A stretch of DNA of 56,109 nucleotides, from positions 1 to 56,109 of the forward strand of contig NZ_JAIMIA010000026.1 of assembly GCF_019966495.1 (NCBI RefSeq), written 5' to 3'. The notes under the pieces were generated by a model that worked only from the letters and a program-made list of their open reading frames with translations, was not told where the DNA came from and did not search any database. The stretch is from Tateyamaria pelophila. GTDB taxonomy: Bacteria > Pseudomonadota > Alphaproteobacteria > Rhodobacterales > Rhodobacteraceae. Positions within the stretch are counted from its first letter, which is position 1. Every line of letters begins with the position of its first letter. A program made the translations under genes and the position numbers. Below, piece after piece: positions 17,317 through 26,252 of this stretch.

Positions 17317-17384
17317 CAGCGACCTTGCACCTTGGACTGATCTTTGCCATTGCAGGACGACCGCGCACGCAAGGGCTTTGACCG

Positions 17385-19784
17385 ATGAAATTCACGCTTT
17401 CCTGGCTAAAACAGCACCTCGACACGACAGCATCCGTGGACGAGATCACATACGCATTGACCGACCTCGGCCTTGAAGTCGAAGGTGTCGAGGATCGCGG
17501 CGCCAAGCTGGCCGATTTTACCATCGGCAAAGTTGTGAGCGCCGAAAAGCACCCGGATGCGGATCGCCTGCGGGTCTGTCAGGTCAACACCGACGAGGGC
17601 ATGAAACAGATCATCTGTGGCGCGCCGAATGCCCGCGAGGGCATCACCGTAGTTGTTGCCAAACCAGGTGTCTATGTGCCCGGCATCGACACCACCATTG
17701 GCGTTGGCAAGATCCGTGGCATCGAAAGCTTTGGCATGATGGCCTCCGAGCGCGAGATGGAGTTGAGCGAAGAGCATGACGGGATCATCGAACTGCCCTC
17801 GGGCGAGGTCGGTGACCGCTTTGTCGATTGGCTGGCTGAGAACGATCCTGCCAAGGTCGACCCGGTGATCGAGATTGCCATTACGCCGAATCGCCCCGAC
17901 GCACTGGGCGTGCGCGGCATCGCCCGTGACCTCGCGGCGCGTGGCGTGGGCAAATTGAAGCCTGCATCCCAGCCGTCACTGGAAGGGGCCTTCCCCTGTC
18001 CGATCACAGTTTCTATCGACGACGACACGCTGGGACAGTGCCCGGTGTTCTTCGGCCGCCTGATCCGGGGCGTCACGAATGGCCCCAGCCCGCAGTGGTT
18101 GCAGGATCGCTTGCGTGCCATTGGCCTGCGCCCGATTTCCTTTCTCGTGGATGTGACCAACTATTTCACCGTTGATTGCAACCGCCCTTTGCACGTCTTT
18201 GACGCTGACAAGGTGGCGGGCAATACCTTGCGCGTGCACCGCGCCAAGGGGGGCGAGACCCTCGTCGGTCTGGATGAAAAAGAATACACTTTCAGTTCGG
18301 ATATGACCCTGATTTCCGATGCCGACGGTGTCGAAAGTATCGGCGGTGTCATGGGCGGCCTGCGCAGCGGCTGCACCGAAGAGACCGTGAACGTCTTTGT
18401 CGAAGCGGCTTACTTCGATCCGGTGCGCACTGCCTATACAGGCCGTGCTTTGCGGATCAACTCGGACGCCCGCTATCGGTTTGAGCGGGGCATCGACCCC
18501 GCCTTCACTCCCGTCGGGCTTGATCTGGCCTGCGAGATGATTGTCGAACACGCGGGGGGCGAAGTGTCGAGCCGCGTGCAGGCAGGGGCTGTTCCGGATA
18601 CCACGCGGGCCTATCGGCTGAATGCAGCACGGGTGCAAAGCCTCGTCGGCATGGACATTCCTGAATCCGAGCAACGCCAGACCCTGACCGCCCTTGGCTT
18701 TCGTCTGGACGGCGACATGGCCCATGTGCCCAGCTGGCGCCCCGATGTCATGGGCGAAGCTGATCTTGTCGAAGAGGTCGCGCGTGTTGCGTCCCTGACC
18801 AAGCTGGTGGGCAAACCCTTGCCTCGTGTGACAAGCGGCGTGCCAAAGCCGGTGATGACCCCGATGCAACGGCGCCAACAGGCGGCGCGTCGGACAGCAG
18901 CGGCCCTGGGCTATAACGAATGCGTAACCTACAGCTTTATCGATCAGGCCTCGGCCGCGCTGTTTGGTGGCGGCGATGATGCGACAAAACTGGAAAACCC
19001 GATCTCCAGCGACATGAGCCATATGCGGCCCGCATTGTTGCCCGGTCTTTTGCAGGCCGCCGCCCGCAACCAGGCACGTGGCTTTATGGACATGGCCCTG
19101 TTCGAGGTTGGCCCTGCTTTCCATGGCGGCGAGCCCGGTGAAGAACACCTGCTCGTCAGTGGTTTGCTGGTCGGCCGGACTGGCCCCAAGGATGTGCACG
19201 GCGCATCGCGCCCAGTCGATGTCTATGACGTCAAAGCGGATGCCGAGGCTGTGCTGGCCGCGATGGGAGCGCCTGCGAAGGTCCAGATTTTGCGCGGTGC
19301 ATCGGATTGGTGGCATCCGGGCCGTCACGGCATGATTTGTCTGGGTCCCAAGAAAGTTCTGGGCATTTACGGCGAACTGCACCCCCGTGTGCTGGACGCC
19401 ATGGACATCAAAGGCCCGGCGATGGCCTTTACCCTGTGGCCACAGGAGGTCCCATTGCCGCGTAAAGCGGGTGCAAACCGGGGTGCTTTGGCGATCAGTG
19501 ATTTGCAGGCGGTCGAGCGCGATTTTGCCTTTGTCGTCGACGCGGATGTTGAGGCGCTGACGCTGGTGAATGCCGCGAGTGGTGCGGATAAGGCGTTGAT
19601 CGAGGACGTGCGCGTTTTTGACGAGTTCATCGGCGGATCATTGGGCGAGGGCAAGAAATCGCTTGCCATCACGGTGCGGTTACAGCCCCGCGACACAACG
19701 TTGAAGGACGCGGATATCGAAGCCGTGGCGCAAAAGGTAATCGACAAGGTGACCAAAGCTACGGGCGGAAGCTTGCGCGGCTAG
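17385..19784 (+). CDS. pheT: Phenylalanyl-tRNA synthetase beta subunit
   Basis: This is the 799-aa partner of PheS. Domains in order: N-terminal region MKFTLSWLKQHL, an EMAP-like tRNA-binding domain at about 39-150 (VVSAEKHPDADRLRVCQV), the B3/B4 editing domain, the B5 DNA-binding-like domain, the pseudo-catalytic core, and a C-terminal ferredoxin-fold anticodon-binding domain from about 705. The length is normal for a bacterial PheT. Its stop overlaps the stop of the convergent lysR gene by 4 nt. Confidence 0.97.
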   Translation: MKFTLSWLKQHLDTTASVDEITYALTDLGLEVEGVEDRGAKLADFTIGKVVSAEKHPDADRLRVCQVNTDEGMKQIICGAPNAREGITVVVAKPGVYVPGIDTTIGVGKIRGIESFGMMASEREMELSEEHDGIIELPSGEVGDRFVDWLAENDPAKVDPVIEIAITPNRPDALGVRGIARDLAARGVGKLKPASQPSLEGAFPCPITVSIDDDTLGQCPVFFGRLIRGVTNGPSPQWLQDRLRAIGLRPISFLVDVTNYFTVDCNRPLHVFDADKVAGNTLRVHRAKGGETLVGLDEKEYTFSSDMTLISDADGVESIGGVMGGLRSGCTEETVNVFVEAAYFDPVRTAYTGRALRINSDARYRFERGIDPAFTPVGLDLACEMIVEHAGGEVSSRVQAGAVPDTTRAYRLNAARVQSLVGMDIPESEQRQTLTALGFRLDGDMAHVPSWRPDVMGEADLVEEVARVASLTKLVGKPLPRVTSGVPKPVMTPMQRRQQAARRTAAALGYNECVTYSFIDQASAALFGGGDDATKLENPISSDMSHMRPALLPGLLQAAARNQARGFMDMALFEVGPAFHGGEPGEEHLLVSGLLVGRTGPKDVHGASRPVDVYDVKADAEAVLAAMGAPAKVQILRGASDWWHPGRHGMICLGPKKVLGIYGELHPRVLDAMDIKGPAMAFTLWPQEVPLPRKAGANRGALAISDLQAVERDFAFVVDADVEALTLVNAASGADKALIEDVRVFDEFIGGSLGEGKKSLAITVRLQPRDTTLKDADIEAVAQKVIDKVTKATGGSLRG

Positions 19785-20662
19785 GGGTCGGCCAGCATTT
19801 CGGCGATCAGATCGAACACCAGCCGGATTCGTCGGCTGGTGTGCAGTTCGCGGTGCGTGACCAGCCAGATCGGAAAGGTGATAGCCGGGTGATCCGGCAA
19901 GACCTGGACGACGTAAGGGAACTGCGCTGCGATATCGTCTGACATCGGCAGGATGCCGAAGCCCCGTCGCACCAGTTCCCACGTCGTGATCCCGCTGGTG
20001 GAACCTGAGCGCATGTTTTGCGGCGGTACGATGATCCCTCGGGCGGCCAGTGCCTCGATCAGTCGAATATCGTCGCCGAAGCTTATGAAATCGTGCGCGG
20101 CCAGATCTGCGACGGTCTTTGGCGCTCCGCGTGTGGCAACGTAATCTTTGGAGGCATAGAGATGCCCCGTTGCCTCGCGGACCAGTCGCGCGATCAGGTC
20201 GGGTTGGTCGGGTCGCACGTGACGGATTGCGATATCAGCCTCGCGCTTGAGGATGTCACGGATATCATTGGCCGCGATGACATCGATGCGCAGTCGCGGT
20301 GCGATGCCGCGCAACTGCAACATGATGTCAGGCAAAACGTAGGCACTCATCATGTCGCTGGCGGTGACTTTCAACGTGCCGTCCAGTGCTTGTGCGCGTG
20401 CTTGCGCAAGCAGTGTGATCCGCCCTGCTGCTTCGCCCATTGCACGCGCCTCGATCAACAGGTCGCGCCCGGCGTCTGTCAGCGCCATGGAGCGGGCTGT
20501 GCGCTGAAACAGGATCAGACCAATCTCTTCTTCCAACGCGGTGACCTGGCGGCCCAAAGTGGGTTGGGTCAGGCCCAAATGCCGGGCCGCGGCCGACAAT
20601 GATCCGGTTTCTGCGGTGGCCAGAAAGGCGCGCATTCGGTTCCAATCAAAAGAGCGTTCCAT
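19781..20662 (-). CDS. LysR-family transcriptional regulator
   Basis: The 293-aa regulator has an N-terminal winged helix-turn-helix (residues about 6-65, TGSLSAAARHLGLTQPTLGR) and a C-terminal LysR substrate-binding domain beginning about residue 95. It is divergent from the methyltransferase gene at 20748, the usual position for the target of a LysR regulator, and it is convergent with pheT with a 4-nt overlap. The effector is unknown. Confidence 0.92.
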   Translation of the reverse strand: MERSFDWNRMRAFLATAETGSLSAAARHLGLTQPTLGRQVTALEEEIGLILFQRTARSMALTDAGRDLLIEARAMGEAAGRITLLAQARAQALDGTLKVTASDMMSAYVLPDIMLQLRGIAPRLRIDVIAANDIRDILKREADIAIRHVRPDQPDLIARLVREATGHLYASKDYVATRGAPKTVADLAAHDFISFGDDIRLIEALAARGIIVPPQNMRSGSTSGITTWELVRRGFGILPMSDDIAAQFPYVVQVLPDHPAITFPIWLVTHRELHTSRRIRLVFDLIAEMLADP

Positions 20663-20747
20663 GCAAATTTGTATATTCGATGAACAGATTTAGGCAATGC
20701 AAAGTAGGACGGTCACCAGTTATATGCATCTGTGAAGGAGAAACCTC
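20663..20747. promoter_or_regulatory. Divergent promoter region, lysR / methyltransferase
   Basis: This is an AT-rich 85-bp spacer between two divergent genes. An imperfect dyad TGT-N11-ACA (about 20669-20685) with inner matching AT steps is a candidate LysR operator. GAAGGAG just before ATG 20748 is the ribosome-binding site of the methyltransferase. Confidence 0.35.
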
Positions 20748-21377
20748 ATGAAATCCAAAGATACATTCTGGGACGGAATTGCCGTGAGTTACGCAAACCG
20801 ACCCATTTCCGATATGGCCGCCTACGAACAAACACTGGAGCGGGTCGTCTCGCACCTGACGCCTCAAGCACGCGTTCTCGAACTTGGCTGCGGCACAGGC
20901 AGTACAGCTTTGCGCCTCGCGCCGCATGCTGCAAACATTCTTGCGACGGATTTTTCGGCAGGCATGATCGCACAGGCAGAAGCGCGCGAGGGCGCTGATA
21001 ATGTGCAGTTCTTGCGGGCGGATGTGTTTGATGCGGGGTTGGATGCTGGTGGGTTTGATATTGTGATGGGCTTCAACTTGTTGCATCTCATAGAAGATGT
21101 GCCGTCGACTCTGGCCCGCATTCACAGCTTGTTGGCACCGGGTGGCCTGTTCATCTCGAAAACACCCTGTCTGGCAGAGCCTTCGCTGGGGTGGAAATTC
21201 AGTCTGCTCAAACGCCTTATTCCTGTGATGCAGTGGATCGGCAAAGCGCCATATGTCAAGTTCGAGAGCATTGCCGGACTTGATCGGCAAGTCGAAGCGG
21301 CGGGGTTTCGCATCATTGAAACGGGCAACTACCCGGTGCGTCCGCCCAATCATTTCGTGGTTGCCGAACGCGCGTGA
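20748..21377 (+). CDS. Class I SAM-dependent methyltransferase
   Basis: The 209-aa cytoplasmic enzyme has motif I VLELGCGTGSTALRLA at residues about 43-58, an acidic residue after the second strand (ATDFSAGMIAQAEA), motif IV FDIVMGFNLLHLIED and LAPGGLFISKTP. It belongs to the UbiE/Methyltransf_11 type. The substrate cannot be read from sequence. The lysR gene upstream and divergent is the likely regulator. Confidence 0.88.
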   Translation: MKSKDTFWDGIAVSYANRPISDMAAYEQTLERVVSHLTPQARVLELGCGTGSTALRLAPHAANILATDFSAGMIAQAEAREGADNVQFLRADVFDAGLDAGGFDIVMGFNLLHLIEDVPSTLARIHSLLAPGGLFISKTPCLAEPSLGWKFSLLKRLIPVMQWIGKAPYVKFESIAGLDRQVEAAGFRIIETGNYPVRPPNHFVVAERA

Positions 21378-21435
21378 CCTTGCATTTGCGGCGTTGGGAT
21401 GCAGGGTATATCCCAACGCACAAAGGAGCTTTGTT

Positions 21436-21885
21436 ATGACACTGAACGTATATCTTTCCGGTGAAATCCACACCGACTGGCGAGAGCAGATCGTAGATGG
21501 AGCCGCGGGGATGGATGTGGCGTTTTCTGGCCCTGTCACGGACCATGCGGCCAGCGACGATTGCGGCGTCGCAATTTTGGGTGCTGAGCCGAACAAGTAT
21601 TGGCATGACCACAAAGGGGCGATGGTGAATGCAATCCGGACGCGCAAGGGTATCGCGGATGCCGATATCGTTGTCGTGCGTTTTGGCGAGCAGTACAAGC
21701 AATGGAATGCCGCTTTTGATGCGGGGTATGCCGCAGCCCTTGGCAAGTCGCTGATCATTTTGCACGGGCCGGATCATGCCCATGCATTGAAGGAAGTGGA
21801 TGCTGCCGCCCTGGCCGTGGCGCAGGACCCGGCGCAGGTTGTCGAGATATTGCGCTATGTTCTGACGGGCAGTTTGCCGGGATAG
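21436..21885 (+). CDS. ytoQ: YtoQ family protein
   Basis: The 149-aa cytoplasmic protein opens with LNVYLSGEIHTDWREQI, characteristic of the YtoQ family, and continues AFSGPVTDHAASDDCG and ADIVVVRFGEQYKQWNAAFDAGYAAALGK. The fold resembles nucleoside 2-deoxyribosyltransferases; the activity is not established. ATG 21436 is chosen because AAAGGAGC lies 8-9 nt upstream and the family N-terminus begins there. It is 58 nt downstream of the methyltransferase. Confidence 0.85.
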   Translation: MTLNVYLSGEIHTDWREQIVDGAAGMDVAFSGPVTDHAASDDCGVAILGAEPNKYWHDHKGAMVNAIRTRKGIADADIVVVRFGEQYKQWNAAFDAGYAAALGKSLIILHGPDHAHALKEVDAAALAVAQDPAQVVEILRYVLTGSLPG

Positions 21886-21999
21886 CCGCCAGGTGGCTCT
21901 GTTTCGGGCCCTTGGCCCGAAATGCGCCCACCCGCCGACCCAGTGGCATGCTTGCGTCGCGCGCGCCCCTTTTAGGCTTAAAGCCGGAGGAGGGTGTCC

Positions 22000-23607
22000 T
22001 TGAAGTTTGACTATGTGATTGTTGGCGGGGGGTCCGCGGGATGCGTGATGGCATCCCGTTTGAGCGAGGACGCAAGCGTTTCGGTCTGTTTGATTGAAGC
22101 AGGTGGACTCGGAAGAAGCATTCTGGTGCGCGCGCCTGCACTGATCGCAGGCATGATCTCCGGGCGACCCAAGATCAACAACTGGGCTTTTCAGACGGAA
22201 CCGCAGGCGGGCCTGAATCGGCGGCGCGGGTTTCAGCCTCGGGGCAAGGTGTTGGGCGGATCCAGCGCGATCAACGCAATGCTGTATGTGCGGGGTCATC
22301 CCGGCGATTATGACGAATGGGCTGATTTGGGGTGCGAAGGTTGGGATTGGAGCGGTGTTCTGCCCTGGTTCCGAATGGCAGAGGGAAATGAGCGCGGCGC
22401 CGATGATTTGCACGGCGCGGATGGGCCATTGCAGGTCGCCGAGCAATCTGAGCCGCGTGCAATCACCCAAGCCTTTGTCAAGGCCGCCGCGCAGCAACAG
22501 ATCCGTGTAAACGATGATTTCAACGGGCCCGATCAGGAAGGCGTCGGCCTGTATCAGGTAACCCAGTACCATAGCGGCCCTGCCAGGGGCGAGCGGTGTT
22601 CGGCTGCGGCGGCCTATTTGCCGGACGCCGTGATGCGCCGCAGCAATCTGACTGTGTTGACCCGTGCGATGGCCCAAAAGGTCGAGACGCAGGATGGGCG
22701 CGCCGTGGGTGTTCGGGTGCAACATGGCGGCAAGACCAAACGGATTGAGGCAGGCCGTGAGGTGATCCTGTCCTCCGGTGCCTTTGGGTCGCCACAGTTG
22801 TTGATGCTGTCGGGAATCGGGCCGCGAGATGAATTGGCCGACCATGGGATCGACGTAGTTCAAGAGCTGCCCGGGGTTGGCCGGAACCTGCAGGACCATC
22901 TGGACTACACCCTGAGTTACCATTCCAAACGTGATGATGTTGTTGGATTGGGTCTCAAGGGCTTGATGAAACTTGGACAGGCGGGGTTGCGCTGGCGCAA
23001 GGATGGTTCCGGACTGTTTGCATCTCCCTTTGCCGAGGGCGGTGCGTTTCTGAAATCAAGCCCTGAGGTGGCCCGCCCAGATCTGCAACTGCATTTTGTG
23101 ATCGCGATCGTGGATGATCATATGCGCAAGATTCATGTGAAGTTCGGATATTCCTGCCATGTGTGCGTGTTGCGACCTTGGAGCCGTGGGCATGTGGGTT
23201 TGCAGTCGTCCGATCCCGCAGCGCCACCACGCATTGATCCTCAGTACTTGAGCGATCCGCGTGATCTGAGCGTGTTGATGAACGGCGCCCGCCAGATGGA
23301 GAGCATCTTGACGGCTGCACCGCTGGATCTGTGGCGTGGCGAGAGGCTTTATCCCCATGACGGAACAGATGCCGCGCTGGAAGCGGACATTCGTTCCCGG
23401 GCCGATACGATTTATCATCCGGTGGGGACCTGCAAGATGGGCATAGATGATATGGCCGTCACCGACCTTGCAGGCCGCGTGCGGGGTGTGAACGGGTTGC
23501 GCATCGTGGATGCGTCACTGTTTCCCCGTCTGATTGGCGGCAACACCAATGCGCCGACGATCATGATCGCGGAAAAGATATCAGCGCAAATGCGTGGGCT
23601 CGTTTGA
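22000..23607 (+). CDS. GMC-family FAD oxidoreductase (choline dehydrogenase-like)
   Basis: The 535-aa flavoenzyme has the N-terminal dinucleotide fold YVIVGGGSAGCVMASRL, GMC signature 1 (RGKVLGGSSAINAMLYVRG), signature 2 (SSGAFGSPQLLMLSGIGP) and a C-terminal NTNAPTIMIAEK. The His in YHPVGTCKMG is the likely active-site base. It oxidises an alcohol; choline is only one possibility. The start is taken as TTG 22000, which lies 8 nt after GGAGGA (21986-21991); a GTG at 21994 is too close to that site. A dispersed palindromic repeat follows the stop. Confidence 0.88.
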   Translation: MKFDYVIVGGGSAGCVMASRLSEDASVSVCLIEAGGLGRSILVRAPALIAGMISGRPKINNWAFQTEPQAGLNRRRGFQPRGKVLGGSSAINAMLYVRGHPGDYDEWADLGCEGWDWSGVLPWFRMAEGNERGADDLHGADGPLQVAEQSEPRAITQAFVKAAAQQQIRVNDDFNGPDQEGVGLYQVTQYHSGPARGERCSAAAAYLPDAVMRRSNLTVLTRAMAQKVETQDGRAVGVRVQHGGKTKRIEAGREVILSSGAFGSPQLLMLSGIGPRDELADHGIDVVQELPGVGRNLQDHLDYTLSYHSKRDDVVGLGLKGLMKLGQAGLRWRKDGSGLFASPFAEGGAFLKSSPEVARPDLQLHFVIAIVDDHMRKIHVKFGYSCHVCVLRPWSRGHVGLQSSDPAAPPRIDPQYLSDPRDLSVLMNGARQMESILTAAPLDLWRGERLYPHDGTDAALEADIRSRADTIYHPVGTCKMGIDDMAVTDLAGRVRGVNGLRIVDASLFPRLIGGNTNAPTIMIAEKISAQMRGLV

Positions 23608-23642
23608 GATGTACTGTAACGCGCTAAGGATTTGCGCCGGGT

Positions 23643-23700
23643 GGGGGCTCTGGCCCCGCGGCCTTACGGCTCCCCCGAGATATTTTGGGCCGAAAGAAAA
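23643..23700 (+). repeat. Dispersed Roseobacter-type intergenic repeat, copy 1
   Basis: GGGGC-TCTG-GCCCC (23644-23657) is followed by GGCCTTACGGCTCCCCC and the tail GAGATATTTTGGGCCGAAAG. It has the same architecture as the block at 30937-30998 and a related tail at 35079-35100. It lies between the stop of the GMC gene and the stop of the convergent GST gene and probably ends transcription from both sides. Confidence 0.55.
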
Positions 23701-23702
23701 TG

Positions 23703-24398
23703 TCAGGGGCGAGCAGGTATGTTCATGGCCCGGGCGACTGCCGGACGGGCCATGAAACGATCGAGGTAGGCGATCAGATTTGGGTGGCTCTCCCAGTCGA
23801 CGAGATCTTTGGTCCCATAGTAATTCAAAGCATTCAGCCAAGGCGCGATTGCGATATCTGCGATTGAAAAAATGCCTGCGATCCACTCGCGGCCATCGAG
23901 TTGATTTTCGAGCACGGCGAGAAGTCGTTTTGCCTCATTCGCATGGCGCTGTCTTGGCCGTTTGTCCTCCCATGCGGCGCCCGCAAACTTCACGTAGAAA
24001 CCCAATTGTCCCAGCATCGGGCCGAGGCCGCTCATCTGGAACATGACCCATTGAATGATGGTGGCCTTATCTGCGGCGGTGATGCCGATGAGCTTGCCGG
24101 TCTTTTCGGCCAGATAGAGCAGGATGGCGCCGGATTCGAACAAACCCAATGGTCCGTCTGGCCCATTGGGGTCGATGATGGCCGGGATTTTGGCGTTCGG
24201 GTTCAGGGAGCGGAATTCCGGGCTTTTGACATCCGCCTCTGACAGGGTCACCAGATGCGCCTCAAAGGGGACCTCCATTTCTTCGAGGGCGATCGATATT
24301 TTGACACCGTTCGGGGTTGGGAATGAGAACAGTTGCAGGACGTCCGGGTTCTTTGGCGTCCACTTCTGAGTGATTGGGAAAGCGCTGAGGTCGGCCAG
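23703..24398 (-). CDS. Glutathione S-transferase family protein, non-canonical start
   Basis: The frame encodes about 231 aa. It has an N-terminal thioredoxin fold (FSFPTPNGVKISIALEEM at about 30-47, then NPNAKIPAI and FESGAILLYLAEKTGKL) and an all-alpha C-terminal domain (FSIADIAIAPWLNAL). Similarity to the family begins near LADLSAFPITQKW, but the frame contains no ATG, GTG or TTG there. The codons are ATA (24401-24399) and CTG (24398-24396), 7-10 nt after AGGAG. The first ATG, at 24278, would delete the first 40 residues and the glutathione-binding strand. CTG is assumed as the start. The sequence is otherwise intact, so this may be an unusual start or a recently damaged gene. Confidence 0.75.
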   Translation of the reverse strand: MADLSAFPITQKWTPKNPDVLQLFSFPTPNGVKISIALEEMEVPFEAHLVTLSEADVKSPEFRSLNPNAKIPAIIDPNGPDGPLGLFESGAILLYLAEKTGKLIGITAADKATIIQWVMFQMSGLGPMLGQLGFYVKFAGAAWEDKRPRQRHANEAKRLLAVLENQLDGREWIAGIFSIADIAIAPWLNALNYYGTKDLVDWESHPNLIAYLDRFMARPAVARAMNIPARP

Positions 24399-24482
24399 TA
24401 TGTATCTCCTGACGGTGGTGATTCTGGATGGACGGGTATGCCGGTCAAAACTTTTGCCACCCTGTGGGCAGATGTGCGTGCG

Positions 24483-25601
24483 CTAAAGCTTGAGGGCGAG
24501 GTTTGGGGACAACACATCGATCCCCAGCGCCTTGCCGACAGCATAATATGTCAGCCTGCCTGCGTGCACGTTCAGCCCGGCGAGGAGATGGTCGTCATCT
24601 TCGCAGGCTTGCCGCCATCCCTTGTTTGCCAACGCCAGCATGAAGGGCATCGTTGCGTTCCCAAGGGCGATGGTCGAGGTCCGCGCGACGGCTCCGGGCA
24701 TGTTGGCTACGCAGTAGTGCATGATGCCATCCACGTCATAGATCGGGTCTTCGTGCGTCGTGGCGCGAGATGTTTCAAAGCACCCGCCCTGATCGATGGC
24801 GACATCGACGATGGCGGCTCCGGGTTTCATGGTCCCAAGCTGTTCTCGCGTTACCAGTTTTGGCGCGGCGGCACCGGGGATAAGCACGGCACCCACAACC
24901 ATATCGGCCAGTGCGACCAGTTCCGCCGTGTTGCCCTTGCTGGCATAGCTGGTCTTGAACTGCGTCCCGAACACATCGTCGAGGTAGCGCATGCGCGGCA
25001 ATGACCGATCCAATACGGTGACGTCTGCCCCCATACCTGCGGCAACGCGCGCGGCGTGCGTGCCGACGACGCCGCCGCCGATCACAACCACACGAGCCGG
25101 GCCGACGCCCGGGACGCCACCCATCAACACGCCACGTCCGCCATTGGCCTTTTGCAGCGTCCACGCGCCGACTTGTGGCGCGAGGCGCCCCGCCACTTCG
25201 GACATCGGGGCCAGCAACGGCAGGCCGCCTGCGGAATCTGTCACCGTTTCGTACGCGATGGCGGTGCAGCCAGAGGCCAGCAAGTCGTGGGTCTGGTCCG
25301 GGTCAGGTGCCAGATGCAGATAGGTAAACAATACTTGCCCTTCGCGCAGCATCTTGCGCTCTACCGCCTGTGGTTCCTTGACCTTGACGATCATGTCTGC
25401 CGTTGCAAAAACCTCTTCGGCCGTGTCCACGATCTGTGCGCCCGCCTCGATATAGTCTGCGTCGGGAAACCCGGCTCCCTCGCCTGCCTTTGTTTCGATG
25501 ATAACGTGGTGGCCGTGCGCAACGGCTTCTTGGGCGGCGTTGGGCGTCATGCCCACGCGGAATTCCTGTGGTTTGATCTCTTTCGGGCAACCGATTTTCA
25601 T
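24483..25601 (-). CDS. ald: Alanine dehydrogenase
   Basis: The 372-aa cytoplasmic enzyme interconverts L-alanine and pyruvate plus ammonia with NAD. N-terminal motifs are [20 protein letters not shown] and VKVKEPQ (catalytic Lys); His in [10 protein letters not shown] is the catalytic base. The NAD fold is [22 protein letters not shown] at about 170-191, followed by D-R. AGGAGG precedes ATG 25601. It is divergent from an Lrp-type regulator gene 132 bp away, the classic ald/aldR arrangement. Confidence 0.96.
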   Translation of the reverse strand: MKIGCPKEIKPQEFRVGMTPNAAQEAVAHGHHVIIETKAGEGAGFPDADYIEAGAQIVDTAEEVFATADMIVKVKEPQAVERKMLREGQVLFTYLHLAPDPDQTHDLLASGCTAIAYETVTDSAGGLPLLAPMSEVAGRLAPQVGAWTLQKANGGRGVLMGGVPGVGPARVVVIGGGVVGTHAARVAAGMGADVTVLDRSLPRMRYLDDVFGTQFKTSYASKGNTAELVALADMVVGAVLIPGAAAPKLVTREQLGTMKPGAAIVDVAIDQGGCFETSRATTHEDPIYDVDGIMHYCVANMPGAVARTSTIALGNATMPFMLALANKGWRQACEDDDHLLAGLNVHAGRLTYYAVGKALGIDVLSPNLALKL

Positions 25602-25733
25602 TTGGATCCTCCTGCTTTGAGATGAGTATCATGCGAATGCCGTGCAAGGGGATGCGAAAATGGTCCTGTCTTTGAGGGTATTTATCGAATAATCTTGTTG
25701 TAATCTTCAGTTTAGAGAAAGAAATCACGGTCC
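25602..25733. promoter_or_regulatory. Divergent ald / lrp control region
   Basis: This is a 132-bp spacer with an AT-rich centre (about 25678-25720, including TTTATCGAATAATCTTGTTG). Lrp/AsnC regulators bind degenerate AT-rich repeats in such spacers and usually activate the alanine dehydrogenase gene when alanine is present. No precise operator can be read by eye. Confidence 0.4.
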
Positions 25734-26192
25734 ATGACCCTTGATGCAACAGATCGACGTATCCTTTCGGCGCTTCAGCGACGGGGGCGCATGTCCAATG
25801 CCGACCTGAGTGAGGCCGTCAATCTATCTGCCTCCGCCTGCCACCGCCGGGTGCAGCGATTGGAAGAGGCAGGGTACATCCGCGATTACGTGGCCCTGTT
25901 GGATGCGCGCATGATGGGCGTACCGACCACTGTGTTTGTCGAAATCACGCTGCAAGGGCAGGCAGATGAGGTGCTGGAGGCGTTCGAAAAAGCCGTGGCG
26001 CGCATTCCCGATGTGCTGGAGTGCCACCTGATGGCGGGGACGGCGGATTACATTCTGAAGGTGGTGGCGGAGGGAACCGAGGATTTCGCCCGTATTCATC
26101 GCCAATATCTGGCGCGGCTGCCAGGGGTGGCGCAGATGCAGTCGAGCTTTGCCTTGCGCACCGTTTTCAAAACGACGGCCTTGCCGGTTTGA
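25734..26192 (+). CDS. Lrp/AsnC-family regulator, probable AldR
   Basis: The 152-aa regulator has a winged helix-turn-helix (residues about 4-62: LDATDRRILSALQRRGRM, LSASACHRRVQRLEEAGYI) and a C-terminal RAM ligand-binding domain (about 68-145: VPTTVFVEITL, DVLECHLMAGTADYILKVVA). The Gly/Asp region of the RAM domain binds amino acids in this family. Divergent placement next to ald indicates that it senses alanine and controls ald. A strong bidirectional hairpin terminator follows. Confidence 0.92.
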   Translation: MTLDATDRRILSALQRRGRMSNADLSEAVNLSASACHRRVQRLEEAGYIRDYVALLDARMMGVPTTVFVEITLQGQADEVLEAFEKAVARIPDVLECHLMAGTADYILKVVAEGTEDFARIHRQYLARLPGVAQMQSSFALRTVFKTTALPV

Positions 26193-26207
26193 TCCAAATC
26201 TGAAGTG

Positions 26208-26237
26208 TTGCCGGGCTTTTGCGACAAAGCCCGGCAA
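26208..26237. terminator. Bidirectional hairpin terminator, lrp / phoX
   Basis: TTGCCGGGCTTT (26208-26219) pairs perfectly with AAAGCCCGGCAA (26226-26237) across a 6-nt loop, between the convergent stops of lrp (26192) and phoX (26253). Confidence 0.8.
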
Positions 26238-26252
26238 CGCGTTTCGCGGCGT

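Noticed and set aside
17976-19382. 468-codon open frame antisense to pheT
   Set aside because: pheT is certain over its full length; the antisense frame is a composition artefact.
21313-22923. 536-codon open frame antisense to the GMC oxidoreductase and YtoQ genes
   Set aside because: The product shows no family features and overlaps two well-supported genes with good ribosome-binding sites.
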